Shown here piece after piece: positions 9,218-17,921 of a stretch of DNA of 64,000 bases. The DNA lies in NCBI GenBank assembly GCA_016705685.1, contig JADJLB010000010.1:310001-374000 (forward strand). Direction: 5' to 3'. The DNA comes from Propionivibrio sp. Lineage in GTDB: Bacteria > Pseudomonadota > Gammaproteobacteria > Burkholderiales > Rhodocyclaceae. Each line of letters starts with the position of its first letter. Positions within the stretch are counted from its first letter, which is position 1. The notes under the pieces were generated by a model. The model saw nothing but the letters and a program-made list of their open reading frames with translations, had not been told where the DNA came from and did not search any database. The translations under genes and the position numbers were made by a program.

Positions 9218-10918
9218 ATGGCTATCGAGAAGAGCATAGTTCGACGCTATCTGCTCCTGTCGGTGTTGGCCTCCACACTGCCAGTGCTTTCGATCGGTCT
9301 TCTCTACGACCACTTCGCGGGCAATGCACTCGAACAGTTGCTTGGCGAGAAGATTACGACACATCTCAAAGCCACGGCAAACCGTCTGGGTGCTTATATC
9401 GAAGCGCGTCGTTATCAGGTTGAAACGTTGGCAAACTACCCTGGGATCGCAGGGTTTGCAACGGTAACCAAAGGTGCATCAACGGGCGAGATCGCCGCGT
9501 TGCTGCAAATCGAATCCGATCTGCCGGACCTATACGGCATTCTTTTTTTTGATGCGCAGGGTCGGCTGCAACGTGTCGTTCCGGGGCAAGCCGCATCGGG
9601 TCCACCCTATTGGAACGACCGTCCCTTTGAAACGGCAGGGCTGCCAATCACGGCACTCAGCGACACTCAAATCATCGGTCCCATGCCAGCTACCGATGGC
9701 GATTCCGGCTGGCTGCTGGTGCGCCATCCTCTACACGCCAGGCAAACCGACAAGATCACCGGTTACATTGCCCTTCATGTTCGCCTGGCCTCACTCACCG
9801 AACAACTCGGCACAAACGCTGGAGCCGGAGCGCTACAGCCTTTGTTGCGAACTCCGGCGGGGTATTTCAATGCTGTCGGCCAAGCGAACAATGCGGGGAG
9901 AAAGATCATCACCGGGCCGGAAATCTTGCCAGGCTGGAGCCCGTCGCTTGAAGTCGAATCAACCGGCTTGCTCAAAGCCTTCGCGCTCGAAAGGCGTGCC
10001 CTGCTGGGCGCCGTCCTGGTCAGCGCGGCGCTCATTGTGTTTCTGTTCTACCGTCTGTCACAGTTGCTACGTAAGCGAGTTACCCTCCTCCTAGACGGTG
10101 CCGAAGCGATCTCGTCTGGGCAGCTCGACCATCGGATCGTTGAACATGGCAGCGATGAAATTGCGACCGTGTCGTACGCCTTCAATGCCATGTCGAGCAA
10201 ACTCAAGGAATACCTCGATCGCGCCGTATGCATGGAAAAACTGGCGGCACTCGGGGAGTTCGCGACCGGCATCGCGCACGAAATCCGGAACCCATTGGCT
10301 GCCATGAAAACCAGTGTCCAGGCACTGAGCCGACGCGAGCAAGACTCAAAACGCATCCGACTTCTGGCAGAGATGGAGGGTGAGATTGATCGATTGGCGC
10401 GAGTCATCAGTGACCTGGTTGATTTGGGACATCCCCGCCCTCCGCTGCCCGGTGCGCTGCCTGTGAGTGAGTTGTTCCGCCGCGTTTCCGGAATCATCGA
10501 GCCCGCAGCCCGCGAGCGCAATCTGCGTTTCAGTTGCCAAACCGATAGCGATCTCAGCTTATGGGCGGACTCGGACCATCTGGAGCAAATCGTCATCAAC
10601 CTGGCGCTCAATGCTGTGCAGGCGACCCCGTCCGGGGGAACCGTGAATCTACGCGCCACCTCAACCGGCGAGCAGATCGCCATCGAAGTGAGCGACACCG
10701 GTTGCGGCATTCCTGAGGAGCTTCGAGAACGTGTCAGCACCCCCTTCTTCACGACGAAGACCAAAGGTGTCGGCCTTGGTCTCACCATTTCGCGCCAACT
10801 GTGCGAACTCAATGGCGGCCGGATGCATATTGACAGTGCAACCGGACAAGGTACCGTGGTGACTGTTCTACTTCCGATTGCTGAGAGCCACCATGCAGAC
10901 CATTCTGATCATCGATGA
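9218..10918 (+). CDS. Membrane sensor histidine kinase (NtrB-like, HAMP-HisKA-HATPase)
   Basis: A 566-residue inner-membrane kinase. There is a transmembrane helix at about residues 10-30, a periplasmic sensing region of about 230 residues resembling a double-Cache fold, a second transmembrane helix at about 260-280, then HAMP, HisKA with the phospho-acceptor in GIAHEIRNPLAAMK (about residue 354), and HATPase_c with N (NLALNAVQATPSGG), G1 (DTGCGIPE) and G2 (GVGLGLTI) boxes. Its end overlaps the start of the sigma-54 response regulator by 26 bp, so the two form a two-component system. The ligand is unknown; the next genes suggest it senses the substrate of the adjacent ABC transporter. Confidence 0.92.
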   Translation: MAIEKSIVRRYLLLSVLASTLPVLSIGLLYDHFAGNALEQLLGEKITTHLKATANRLGAYIEARRYQVETLANYPGIAGFATVTKGASTGEIAALLQIESDLPDLYGILFFDAQGRLQRVVPGQAASGPPYWNDRPFETAGLPITALSDTQIIGPMPATDGDSGWLLVRHPLHARQTDKITGYIALHVRLASLTEQLGTNAGAGALQPLLRTPAGYFNAVGQANNAGRKIITGPEILPGWSPSLEVESTGLLKAFALERRALLGAVLVSAALIVFLFYRLSQLLRKRVTLLLDGAEAISSGQLDHRIVEHGSDEIATVSYAFNAMSSKLKEYLDRAVCMEKLAALGEFATGIAHEIRNPLAAMKTSVQALSRREQDSKRIRLLAEMEGEIDRLARVISDLVDLGHPRPPLPGALPVSELFRRVSGIIEPAARERNLRFSCQTDSDLSLWADSDHLEQIVINLALNAVQATPSGGTVNLRATSTGEQIAIEVSDTGCGIPEELRERVSTPFFTTKTKGVGLGLTISRQLCELNGGRMHIDSATGQGTVVTVLLPIAESHHADHSDHR

Positions 10919-12263
10919 CGAGGCCAGTCTCGTCAGTTCCCTGACCTTCGCCCTCGAAGCGGAAGGCTATAGGGTTCGTGGTGCGGCAACTGGCGAGTCG
11001 GGATTACAAGCGGTGGCTGACTTGCATCCGGACCTGGTGCTGCTCGACCTGCGCCTTCCCGACCGGAGCGGCTTGGAGGTTCTTGAGGCAATGCCACGCG
11101 AAAACGGCGAACCGCAGGTAATCATGATCTCCGCTCATGGCGACACACGGGCAGCCGTCAAGGCAGTAAAAATGGGGGCGGCCGACTACTTGACCAAACC
11201 GTTCGATCTCGACGACCTGTTGCATACCATACATACAGCACTGGAACGAGGCCGGATGGCCAGCGAAATTGCCTTCCATCGTCGTGCCGCACTGCGCCAC
11301 AGCGGGCTGGTCGGGGAGAGCCCTGCCATGCAGGATCTGATGGCAACGATCGACCGTATCGCGGCGAGCGGCGCCAGCCGCATTCTGGTGCTCGGCGAAT
11401 CCGGCACCGGCAAGGCACTGGTCGCCAAGGCGATGCACGCTGGCAGCCCACGTGCCGGAGGCCCTTTCATTGAAATCAACTGCGCCTCTTTGCCCGAACA
11501 ACTGATCGAGGCCGAGCTTTTCGGCGCTGAGAAAGGGGCATACACCGGTGCTCATCAGCGCCGCGTCGGCCTGGTAACGCTGGCCGACAAAGGCACGCTC
11601 TTCCTCGACGAAATCGGCGAATTGCCGCTCTCGCTACAGGCCAAACTTCTGCACTTCCTGGAAAATGGACAGTACCGGGCAATCGGCTCGACGCGCTCGT
11701 TGCAGGCCGATGTCCGCATCGTCGCCGCGACCAACCGCGATCTCGCTGCGGAAGTCGCCGCCGGACGCTTCCGCGAGGACCTCTACTACCGAATCAACGT
11801 TATTTGCCTGAAGATTCCTGCGTTGCGCAACCGCGGCGAAGATGTCATCGGTCTGGCTGAGCATTTTGCGCTGCAATATGCCCACGAGGAAGGGGTCCTC
11901 CCCATCCTGGTTGACACCCCTGTGCGCCAAGTACTCGCGGCCTATCACTGGCCGGGCAATGTGCGCGAGCTTAAGAACCTGATCGAACGGTTGACCATCC
12001 TCTTCCCAGGGCAGACCATCAGCCTGTCCGAACTTCCTCCCGAAATAGCGCTTGCTGGACAAGCCGGCCAAGAAGAAACCAATGTCGTACCCGAAAAGGG
12101 GCCCAGCGTGTCTTCCATCAGCAACACACTGGCCAGCACCGAGCGAGAACTGATCCTCTGTGCTCTGCGAGAATGCGGGGGCCACAAAGGCCGTACCGCG
12201 GACCGTCTGGGTCTCTCACGTCATGCCTTCAAGCGACGACTGCAACGGCTCGCCATCGATTGA
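10893..12263 (+). CDS. Sigma-54-dependent response regulator (NtrC family)
   Basis: A 456-residue enhancer-binding protein: receiver domain with phospho-acceptor Asp52 in DLVLLDLRLPD, AAA+ domain with Walker A GESGTGKALVA, sigma-54 contact loop GAYTGA (the common GAFTGA with Tyr for Phe), Walker B GTLFLDEIGEL, and a C-terminal Fis-type helix-turn-helix ending GRTADRLGLSRHAFKRRLQRL. I chose ATG 10893 because it opens directly into QTILIIDDE. It overlaps the kinase gene and lies just upstream of a sigma-54 promoter, so it very probably drives the transporter and dehydrogenase genes that follow. Confidence 0.95.
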   Translation: MQTILIIDDEASLVSSLTFALEAEGYRVRGAATGESGLQAVADLHPDLVLLDLRLPDRSGLEVLEAMPRENGEPQVIMISAHGDTRAAVKAVKMGAADYLTKPFDLDDLLHTIHTALERGRMASEIAFHRRAALRHSGLVGESPAMQDLMATIDRIAASGASRILVLGESGTGKALVAKAMHAGSPRAGGPFIEINCASLPEQLIEAELFGAEKGAYTGAHQRRVGLVTLADKGTLFLDEIGELPLSLQAKLLHFLENGQYRAIGSTRSLQADVRIVAATNRDLAAEVAAGRFREDLYYRINVICLKIPALRNRGEDVIGLAEHFALQYAHEEGVLPILVDTPVRQVLAAYHWPGNVRELKNLIERLTILFPGQTISLSELPPEIALAGQAGQEETNVVPEKGPSVSSISNTLASTERELILCALRECGGHKGRTADRLGLSRHAFKRRLQRLAID

Positions 12264-12308
12264 GCGGTTTCCAAGCAAGAATCCATTTTCTTGAGCGGAT
12301 TTCGCTCA
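12261..12308 (+). promoter_or_regulatory. Candidate enhancer site(s) for the NtrC-like regulator
   Basis: The repeat TTGAGCGG occurs twice (12260-12267 and 12291-12298). The second copy forms a perfect inverted repeat TGAGCG-GATTT-CGCTCA (12292-12308). It lies about 100 bp upstream of the sigma-54 -24 element, the usual distance for an enhancer-binding protein. The assignment to this regulator is inference from position and symmetry. Confidence 0.45.
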
Positions 12309-12403
12309 TCCATGCGCTCCACATAACGTTTGGCAACCGGCGTTTGTTGCGAATTCACTGGCCATTCACTGACGGCAAGGCTTGCCGAAGTGTTTTCCAG
12401 ACA

Positions 12404-12418
12404 TGGCACGTTGCTTGC
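12404..12418 (+). promoter_or_regulatory. Sigma-54 (-24/-12) promoter
   Basis: TGGCACGTTGCTTGC matches the RpoN consensus (TGGCACG-N4-TTGC) at essentially every conserved position, with the invariant GG (12405-12406) and GC (12417-12418) exactly ten bases apart. Transcription should start near 12430, about 70 bp before the first binding-protein gene. The adjacent sigma-54 activator gene makes this a strong call. Confidence 0.9.
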
Positions 12419-12498
12419 GACGTATCTCGCTGGTAGCCGATGAACAACACCGTACGCAGGACACCCGGTGCTGTCTTGGCTCACCTCAGGAGGCGAAC

Positions 12499-13887
12499 AT
12501 GTTCAAACTGTCTAGCGCTATTGCTCGACTTGTCGATTTTCTGCCCTGTTCTTTGCGACGTGTGGTTTGGCGCTGTTGGCTGGTAGCTGGCGTTGTGGCC
12601 GTTGCCTGGCCGCTGACCAGCCACGCCCGCATCGAGTTTGGTGCGTCATCAAAGACGGCCGATGCCACAATCGGCTGCATGTTCCCTCTCGCGGGACGGG
12701 CGGCGATCTACGGTCGCGACAGTATTGCTGGAATGAAGTTGGCCCTGGCCGACCTGAAGGCAGCAGTACCACCGGGAACAGCGCCACGCCTGCGTATCCT
12801 GGTCGAAGATGATCGCTCAAAAGCCTCCGTAGCGACTCGTATCGCAACCAACTTCATCAGCCGCGACAAGACACGCTTTCTCTGTGGCATCGTCAGTTCG
12901 GGGGTTGCCCAAGCTGTCAGCCGCGTGGCGCTAAAGCACCAAGTCATCATGGTCGGTACCGATCACGCCTCGTCCCGCCTGACCATCGAAGACTTCCACC
13001 GCTACTATTTTCGGGTTTCCAATGACACGTACACTTCGATGGCTGCCGGAGCCCGCTATCTCGCCGAGTTGCAGAAAAAGAACGGTTGGCGGCGACTGGC
13101 ATTCATCGGACCGGACTACGACTACGGTCACATTGCCTGGCGCGACCTCGAAAGTGTCTTGGTCACCCTTGGCGTTCGCTACGAGATGGTTGGACACTTC
13201 TGGCCGCGTCTTTACGAACCCGATTACACCGCATACATCGGCGAGCTGATGGCGGCAAAACCGGATGTGGTGGTGACGGCGCTTTGGGGCGGCGATTTCA
13301 TCGCCTTCCTCAAGCAAGCGCTGTCATCGGGGTTGATGGAAAAAGCCAAGCTGGCCAATTTCGATACCGGTGGAAATTACGATGTCCTCGTTTCCTTGGA
13401 GGAGCAGGTGCCGGGCAGCCTGATCCTCTCGGCGCGGCACCACAACAATTGGCCTGACACCCCGCGAAATCACAAGTTCGTCGACGATTTCTACCGACTG
13501 GAGGGTCGTTTTCCGACCTACGCCGCCGAAGGCGCTTATGCTGGAATCATGGCTATCGGCCGAGCCATGCTGCTCGCCGGTCGGCAAGCCAGCACCGAGC
13601 AACTGATCCGTACGCTTGAAGGCCTGCACATGGCGCTGCCTGAAGACCCCGACGGTTACGTTTCACATATCGACCCTGAAACCCACCAGATCGTCCAGGC
13701 ACAAGCCATTGGCGAGGTCGTCCGAAATAGCGCGTTTCCACCGGCCAAGGTCATGCTCGGTCACTGGGTTGTCTATCGTGCTGAGGATTTACAGCCAAAC
13801 ATCGATCTTGTTCGTATTCGCCGCGCCAAGGCACGCGGCGATATTGGCAATACCAAGGCAATACCCACATCAACCACAACAGACTAG
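12499..13887 (+). CDS. Periplasmic substrate-binding protein, Leu/Ile/Val-type ABC transporter (first of two)
   Basis: A 462-residue type I periplasmic binding protein (Peripla_BP_6/LivK fold). A long signal segment is rich in Leu, Val and Trp and probably ends near PLTSHA; the mature part begins TIGCMFPLAGRAAIYGRDS, the family's ligand-lobe start. ATG 12499 follows AGGAGG (12488-12493). It is the first gene after the sigma-54 promoter and is followed 9 bp later by a second binding protein, so one transporter appears to be served by two receptors. The C-terminal tail of about 30 basic and polar residues is longer than usual. The ligand is unknown. Confidence 0.88.
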   Translation: MFKLSSAIARLVDFLPCSLRRVVWRCWLVAGVVAVAWPLTSHARIEFGASSKTADATIGCMFPLAGRAAIYGRDSIAGMKLALADLKAAVPPGTAPRLRILVEDDRSKASVATRIATNFISRDKTRFLCGIVSSGVAQAVSRVALKHQVIMVGTDHASSRLTIEDFHRYYFRVSNDTYTSMAAGARYLAELQKKNGWRRLAFIGPDYDYGHIAWRDLESVLVTLGVRYEMVGHFWPRLYEPDYTAYIGELMAAKPDVVVTALWGGDFIAFLKQALSSGLMEKAKLANFDTGGNYDVLVSLEEQVPGSLILSARHHNNWPDTPRNHKFVDDFYRLEGRFPTYAAEGAYAGIMAIGRAMLLAGRQASTEQLIRTLEGLHMALPEDPDGYVSHIDPETHQIVQAQAIGEVVRNSAFPPAKVMLGHWVVYRAEDLQPNIDLVRIRRAKARGDIGNTKAIPTSTTTD

Positions 13888-13896
13888 GAGACGTCC

Positions 13897-15219
13897 ATGA
13901 AATCCATACCACATTTTCCGAGCCAAACCTTCCGCCTCGCAGCGAGCGCCGCAGCGATCACCTTGATCACCGGAATGTCGGCCTCTGCTGTTGCTGCCGA
14001 TAACGGAAAATACCGCATTGGCATCGTCACCTTTCTTTCCGGTGCTGCGGCCGGGCCTTTCGGCGTGCCGGCGTCAAACGCGGCCAAGCTCACGATCGAC
14101 ACATTGAACAGCGGCAAGATGCTGGCGCCCTACACGAAGATAGGCATTAACGGCCTGGAGATCGAAACAGTTCTTCTCGACGAAGCGGGCGGGGCCACCA
14201 AGCAGGCGGAGGAATTCCGCAACCTCGTCCAACGCCAGAAGGTGGACGCGGTGATCGGCTATATCTCGTCCGGTGACTGCCTTGCGATCGCCCCGGCGGC
14301 TGAAGAACTGGGCGTACCGACCCTGTTTTTTGACTGTGGCACATCCAAGGTATTCGAGACAGTAAAAAACCCGAAGTACCTGTTCCGCACCGGTCTCGAC
14401 GCGGTCGTGGATAACGTTGCTGCGGCACGCTACGTTGCAGAAACCCGCCCGAATATCAAGACCGTGGCCAGCATTCAACAAAATTATGCCTGGGGACAGG
14501 ATTCCTGGGCCGACTTCAGCCTGTCGCTCAAGCAGCTCCTGCCCAATGTCTCCGTGGTTTCAGAACAGTGGCCGAAACTTTTGCAAGGTCAGTATGGCGC
14601 TGAAATTTCAGCGCTTTCCGTCAGCCGTCCGGACATCATTCACTCCAGTTTCTGGGGCGGTGACATGGAAGCACTGATGCTGCAGGGTGGCGCCCGTGGC
14701 CTTTTTGACAAGAGTGTTGCCGTCCTGACTGCTGGTGAGACCGGTGTCGAAACATTCAAGTCCAATGTGCCCAATGGCACGGTGATCGGCGGCCGTGGCC
14801 CTTACGGCGCCTTTGCTCCGAAGAATGCACTCAATGACTGGTTCCGCCCGGCCTTCACCGCCGAGTTCAAGGCGGATCCGACCTACCCCGCGTATAAGAT
14901 GGTGCAAGCGATTCTGGCTCTCAAAGCGGCCGCCGAAAAGACCGCCAAGCCCGGTGTCATGCCGACTTCCGACCAGGTCGTCAAGGGTTTGGCCGGGCTC
15001 TCCTTCGAAGCGCCGAGCGGCACGGTCAAGATGGCGCGAACCAATGGCCATCAGGCGGTGCAGGACGTTTCCTTTGGCGAATATCGGTTCGACCCGAAGA
15101 CCGGCAAGGGATCTGTAGCAAACGTCAAGACTTATGCCGCCGATTGCGTGATGCCGCCCGATGGAAGCACCCCGGCGGACTGGATCAAGGCTGGTTTCCC
15201 AGGTGCCAAATGTAAGTAA
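13897..15219 (+). CDS. Periplasmic substrate-binding protein, Leu/Ile/Val-type ABC transporter (second)
   Basis: A 440-residue Peripla_BP_6 protein with a clear Sec signal peptide (charged start, hydrophobic core to about residue 27, cleavage near SAVAA-DN). The mature chain opens YRIGIVTFLSGAAAGPFGVP. Four cysteines (in SGDC, FFDCG, AADCV and the final GAKCK) could form disulphides. Its Shine-Dalgarno TAGGAG overlaps the stop codon of the preceding binding protein. It is clearly distinct in sequence from the first one. It is followed by a 9-bp stem-loop before the permease genes. Confidence 0.9.
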   Translation: MKSIPHFPSQTFRLAASAAAITLITGMSASAVAADNGKYRIGIVTFLSGAAAGPFGVPASNAAKLTIDTLNSGKMLAPYTKIGINGLEIETVLLDEAGGATKQAEEFRNLVQRQKVDAVIGYISSGDCLAIAPAAEELGVPTLFFDCGTSKVFETVKNPKYLFRTGLDAVVDNVAAARYVAETRPNIKTVASIQQNYAWGQDSWADFSLSLKQLLPNVSVVSEQWPKLLQGQYGAEISALSVSRPDIIHSSFWGGDMEALMLQGGARGLFDKSVAVLTAGETGVETFKSNVPNGTVIGGRGPYGAFAPKNALNDWFRPAFTAEFKADPTYPAYKMVQAILALKAAAEKTAKPGVMPTSDQVVKGLAGLSFEAPSGTVKMARTNGHQAVQDVSFGEYRFDPKTGKGSVANVKTYAADCVMPPDGSTPADWIKAGFPGAKCK

Positions 15220-15244
15220 GACTAACCGCGGACAACCTGCATAC

Positions 15245-15271
15245 GAGGGCGAGTGCGTAGACCTCGCCCTC
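15245..15271 (+). other. Stem-loop between binding-protein and permease genes
   Basis: A perfect 9-bp inverted repeat, GAGGGCGAG (15245-15253) and CTCGCCCTC (15263-15271), with a 9-base loop. No T-run follows, so it is not an intrinsic terminator. Such intercistronic hairpins commonly protect the upstream binding-protein mRNA from 3' exonucleases and so raise its level relative to the permease; that role is inferred. It ends 11 bases before the livH-like ATG. Confidence 0.6.
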
Positions 15272-15282
15272 AAAGGAATCAC

Positions 15283-16185
15283 ATGACCACACTTATCGCG
15301 ATCTTGCTCGACGGGGCCATCTATGCCTCCTGGTTGTTCCTGGTGGCAGCCGGTCTGACTATCATTTACGGCGTCATGCGTGTTCTCAACATGGCCCACG
15401 GCAGCTTTTACGCGATTGGCGCCTACGCCGCAGCCGCAACCGTTGGCTGGTTCTTCTCCGGCGAGCATGGCAATCCCTACTTGAGTTACCTCCTTCTTGT
15501 CGGTTGCGCGCTGCTTGCCGGCGTCATCCTGGGTGTCGTCATTGAGCAGGGGCTGCTGCGCTTCCTGATGGGGCGCGACGAAATCCTTATGGTCATCGTG
15601 ACCTATGCGCTGCTGCTTATTCTTGAGGACGCCACGAAGTTGATCTGGGGTGTCGATCCTTACTTCGCCTATCAGCCCTATCGGCTGCTCGGCATATCCG
15701 ATATTGGCGATATCTTGCGTTTCGCCAATTACGACCTGGCCCTGATCGCCGTTGCCGTTTTCATCGGCCTAGCGGCCTGGTTCGTGCTGAATCGCACAAA
15801 CAAGGGCCGACTGCTGCGCGCGGTCATTCACGATCGAGAAATCGCGATTGCCATGGGGGTCAACGTCAACGCCATGTTCGCCGCGACTTTCGTCATCGGC
15901 GCGGTCCTCGGAGCCCTCGCCGGAGCGCTTACCGCGCCAGCGATTTCGGTTACCCCGGGGATCGGCGTGGAAGTCATCGTGCTGGCTTTCGCCGTAGTGG
16001 TGGTTGGTGGTCTTGGCAGTATCGGTGGTGCCGCCGCCGGCGCCGTCCTCGTTGGTCTGTCCCGCTCCTTCGCCGTCCACATTGCGCCCGAGATCGAGCT
16101 TTTCGTAATCTACGGCGTGATGTTTCTGGTACTCGCCTTCCGTCCTCAAGGACTGTTTGGCCAAACTCTCGCCCGGAGAATCTGA
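15283..16185 (+). CDS. Branched-chain amino-acid-type ABC transporter permease (LivH-like)
   Basis: A 300-residue inner-membrane permease with about eight hydrophobic helices. It shows the LivH signature region GLTIIYGVMRVLNMAHGSFYAIGAY near the N terminus and AIAMGVNVNAMFAATFVIG plus FAVVVVGGLGSIGGAAAGA, the conserved loops that contact the ATPases. ATG 15283 follows AAAGGA. It is translationally adjacent to the LivM-like gene (stop then ATG with no gap). Confidence 0.93.
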   Translation: MTTLIAILLDGAIYASWLFLVAAGLTIIYGVMRVLNMAHGSFYAIGAYAAAATVGWFFSGEHGNPYLSYLLLVGCALLAGVILGVVIEQGLLRFLMGRDEILMVIVTYALLLILEDATKLIWGVDPYFAYQPYRLLGISDIGDILRFANYDLALIAVAVFIGLAAWFVLNRTNKGRLLRAVIHDREIAIAMGVNVNAMFAATFVIGAVLGALAGALTAPAISVTPGIGVEVIVLAFAVVVVGGLGSIGGAAAGAVLVGLSRSFAVHIAPEIELFVIYGVMFLVLAFRPQGLFGQTLARRI

Positions 16186-17148
16186 ATGTCTTTTCCAAAA
16201 CATCTGGCGTCCTCGACCGGATCGGCCGTGGCGATTGCGGCACTTGTCTTTGCTGCTGGCACCTGGGTGCTGCCGCCGTGGCTCGCATTCTTGCTTACCC
16301 TCGCATTTGCGAAGGGATTGGTGGTTCTGGGCGTCGTCATCCAGATGCGCGCCGGGCTGGTGTCGTTCGGGCAAGCCTTGTTCTATTGCATCGGCGGCTA
16401 CATCGTCGGCCTTGCTTCGCAGTCTCTGGGTATTAGTGACGCCTTTGCCTTGCTCGCCCTGGCTACCGGCGCCGGCATCCTGATGGCGCTGGCCTGCGGC
16501 TGGCTACTGACCCGCTACCGCGAAATATTCTTTGCCATGTTGACGCTGGCCTTGTCGATGATTCTTTACGGAGCGCTGGTGAAGTCCTCGGCACTGGGTT
16601 CCACTGACGGTTTCAACGTCGCCGCCCCCAGCTTTCTTGGCTGGACGCCGCAAGGCGATGCCCAGAAGCAAGCGTTGTATCTGCTGTCCGTCGCTGTCGC
16701 GGCCGCGGTCGCGATCGGCATCCACCGCTTCATGGTTTCGAGCCTGGGCCGGGTGATCGAGGCAGTTCGCGAAAACGAGCTTCGGGTTGAGTATCTGGGT
16801 CTTTCTCCTCGGGCGGTACTCTTCTCCAATTACGTGGTCGCGGCCGGTATTTCCGCTCTTGGAGGCGGGCTGACGGCCCTGGCCAGCGGCCATATCGATC
16901 CGGACATGGCCGTCTGGACGACGTCCGGTGAATTTGTATTCATCGCCATCCTCGGAGGAACCGGCCACGTGTTCGCTCCGTTTATCGGCGCCATCGTTTT
17001 CTCGGTGATCCGCACTTTTGCCATTCAGGAAGCACCGCATTTCTGGCAGATGACCCTGGGCGTGGTTCTTCTTGCCCTGATCCTGTTCCTGCCCAAGGGG
17101 CTGTGGAGTCTGATTGCACGCGACAAGCCGGCGGAGGTGGCGACATGA
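16186..17148 (+). CDS. Branched-chain amino-acid-type ABC transporter permease (LivM-like)
   Basis: A 320-residue permease with about nine hydrophobic segments. The coupling loop is visible as SLGRVIEAVRENELRVEYLGL and the late AILGGTGHVFAPFIGA segment matches LivM. It starts immediately after the livH stop and overlaps the next ATPase gene by 4 bp (ATGA). It pairs with the LivH-like subunit to form the membrane channel. Confidence 0.93.
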   Translation: MSFPKHLASSTGSAVAIAALVFAAGTWVLPPWLAFLLTLAFAKGLVVLGVVIQMRAGLVSFGQALFYCIGGYIVGLASQSLGISDAFALLALATGAGILMALACGWLLTRYREIFFAMLTLALSMILYGALVKSSALGSTDGFNVAAPSFLGWTPQGDAQKQALYLLSVAVAAAVAIGIHRFMVSSLGRVIEAVRENELRVEYLGLSPRAVLFSNYVVAAGISALGGGLTALASGHIDPDMAVWTTSGEFVFIAILGGTGHVFAPFIGAIVFSVIRTFAIQEAPHFWQMTLGVVLLALILFLPKGLWSLIARDKPAEVAT

Positions 17149-17921
17149 GCGCCATTCTCGAAACGCGCGGCCTGACACGGACCTTCGGAGCCGTGGTCGC
17201 TGCCATGAATCTGAATGTCCGCATTGACCAGGGCGAGATCGTCGGGGTCATCGGCTCCAACGGCGCCGGAAAGACCACCTTCATCAACATGGTCACCGGC
17301 TATTTGCCACCGAGCAGCGGAGAAATCCTTTTCGATGGCCACTCGGTCTTAGGTCGTCAGCCCCGCGCCATTACGCGCCTGGGCATGGTGCGTTCGTTCC
17401 AGGTGGCGCAGTTGTTTCCCAAGCTCACCGTCCTCGAAAACGCGCTCGTTTCACTGGTGGCCGCCGAAGGTCCGCGGCCTTCTTTCCTGTGCCCGCTCGA
17501 CACGCCGCAACGCCGCGCCAAGGCGGATGCGATTTTCGCCGAGTTCGGCGTCAGCCGCTATCGTGATGTCCTGGTCAGTGCGGTGCCGCAAGGCGCACGC
17601 AAGCTCGTTGATATTGCCATGGCACTGGTCAGCCAACCGCGCATGTTGCTCCTTGACGAGCCGACCAGCGGCGTCAGCATCGAGGAAAAGTTCGCGCTGA
17701 TGGATACGGTGATGGCGGTGGTTCGCCGGCACGGTGTCACCATCCTCTTCGTCGAGCACGACATGGAGATCGTGGCGCGCTACGTGACCCGCCTGATGGC
17801 GTTTTACAGCGGCGAGATCATCGCTGACGGGCCGCCGAAAAGCGTGCTTGGCGATGCCAGAGTGCAAGAGCTGGTGATCGGTCATCACCTCGATATCAAT
17901 GCCCTTGGAGTGGCCGCATGA
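17145..17921 (+). CDS. ABC transporter ATP-binding protein (LivG-like), atypical signature motif
   Basis: A 258-residue ATPase subunit. Walker A is GSNGAGKTT, the Q-loop is RSFQVAQLF, Walker B is MLLLDEPTSG and the H-loop is LFVEHDME. The ABC signature is unusual: where LivG normally has a form of LSxGQ, this protein reads VPQGARKLVDIA. The ATG overlaps the livM stop (ATGA), and the gene overlaps livF in the same way, so the four transporter genes are tightly coupled. ATG 17145 was chosen over an upstream in-frame start inside livM. Confidence 0.92.
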   Translation: MSAILETRGLTRTFGAVVAAMNLNVRIDQGEIVGVIGSNGAGKTTFINMVTGYLPPSSGEILFDGHSVLGRQPRAITRLGMVRSFQVAQLFPKLTVLENALVSLVAAEGPRPSFLCPLDTPQRRAKADAIFAEFGVSRYRDVLVSAVPQGARKLVDIAMALVSQPRMLLLDEPTSGVSIEEKFALMDTVMAVVRRHGVTILFVEHDMEIVARYVTRLMAFYSGEIIADGPPKSVLGDARVQELVIGHHLDINALGVAA

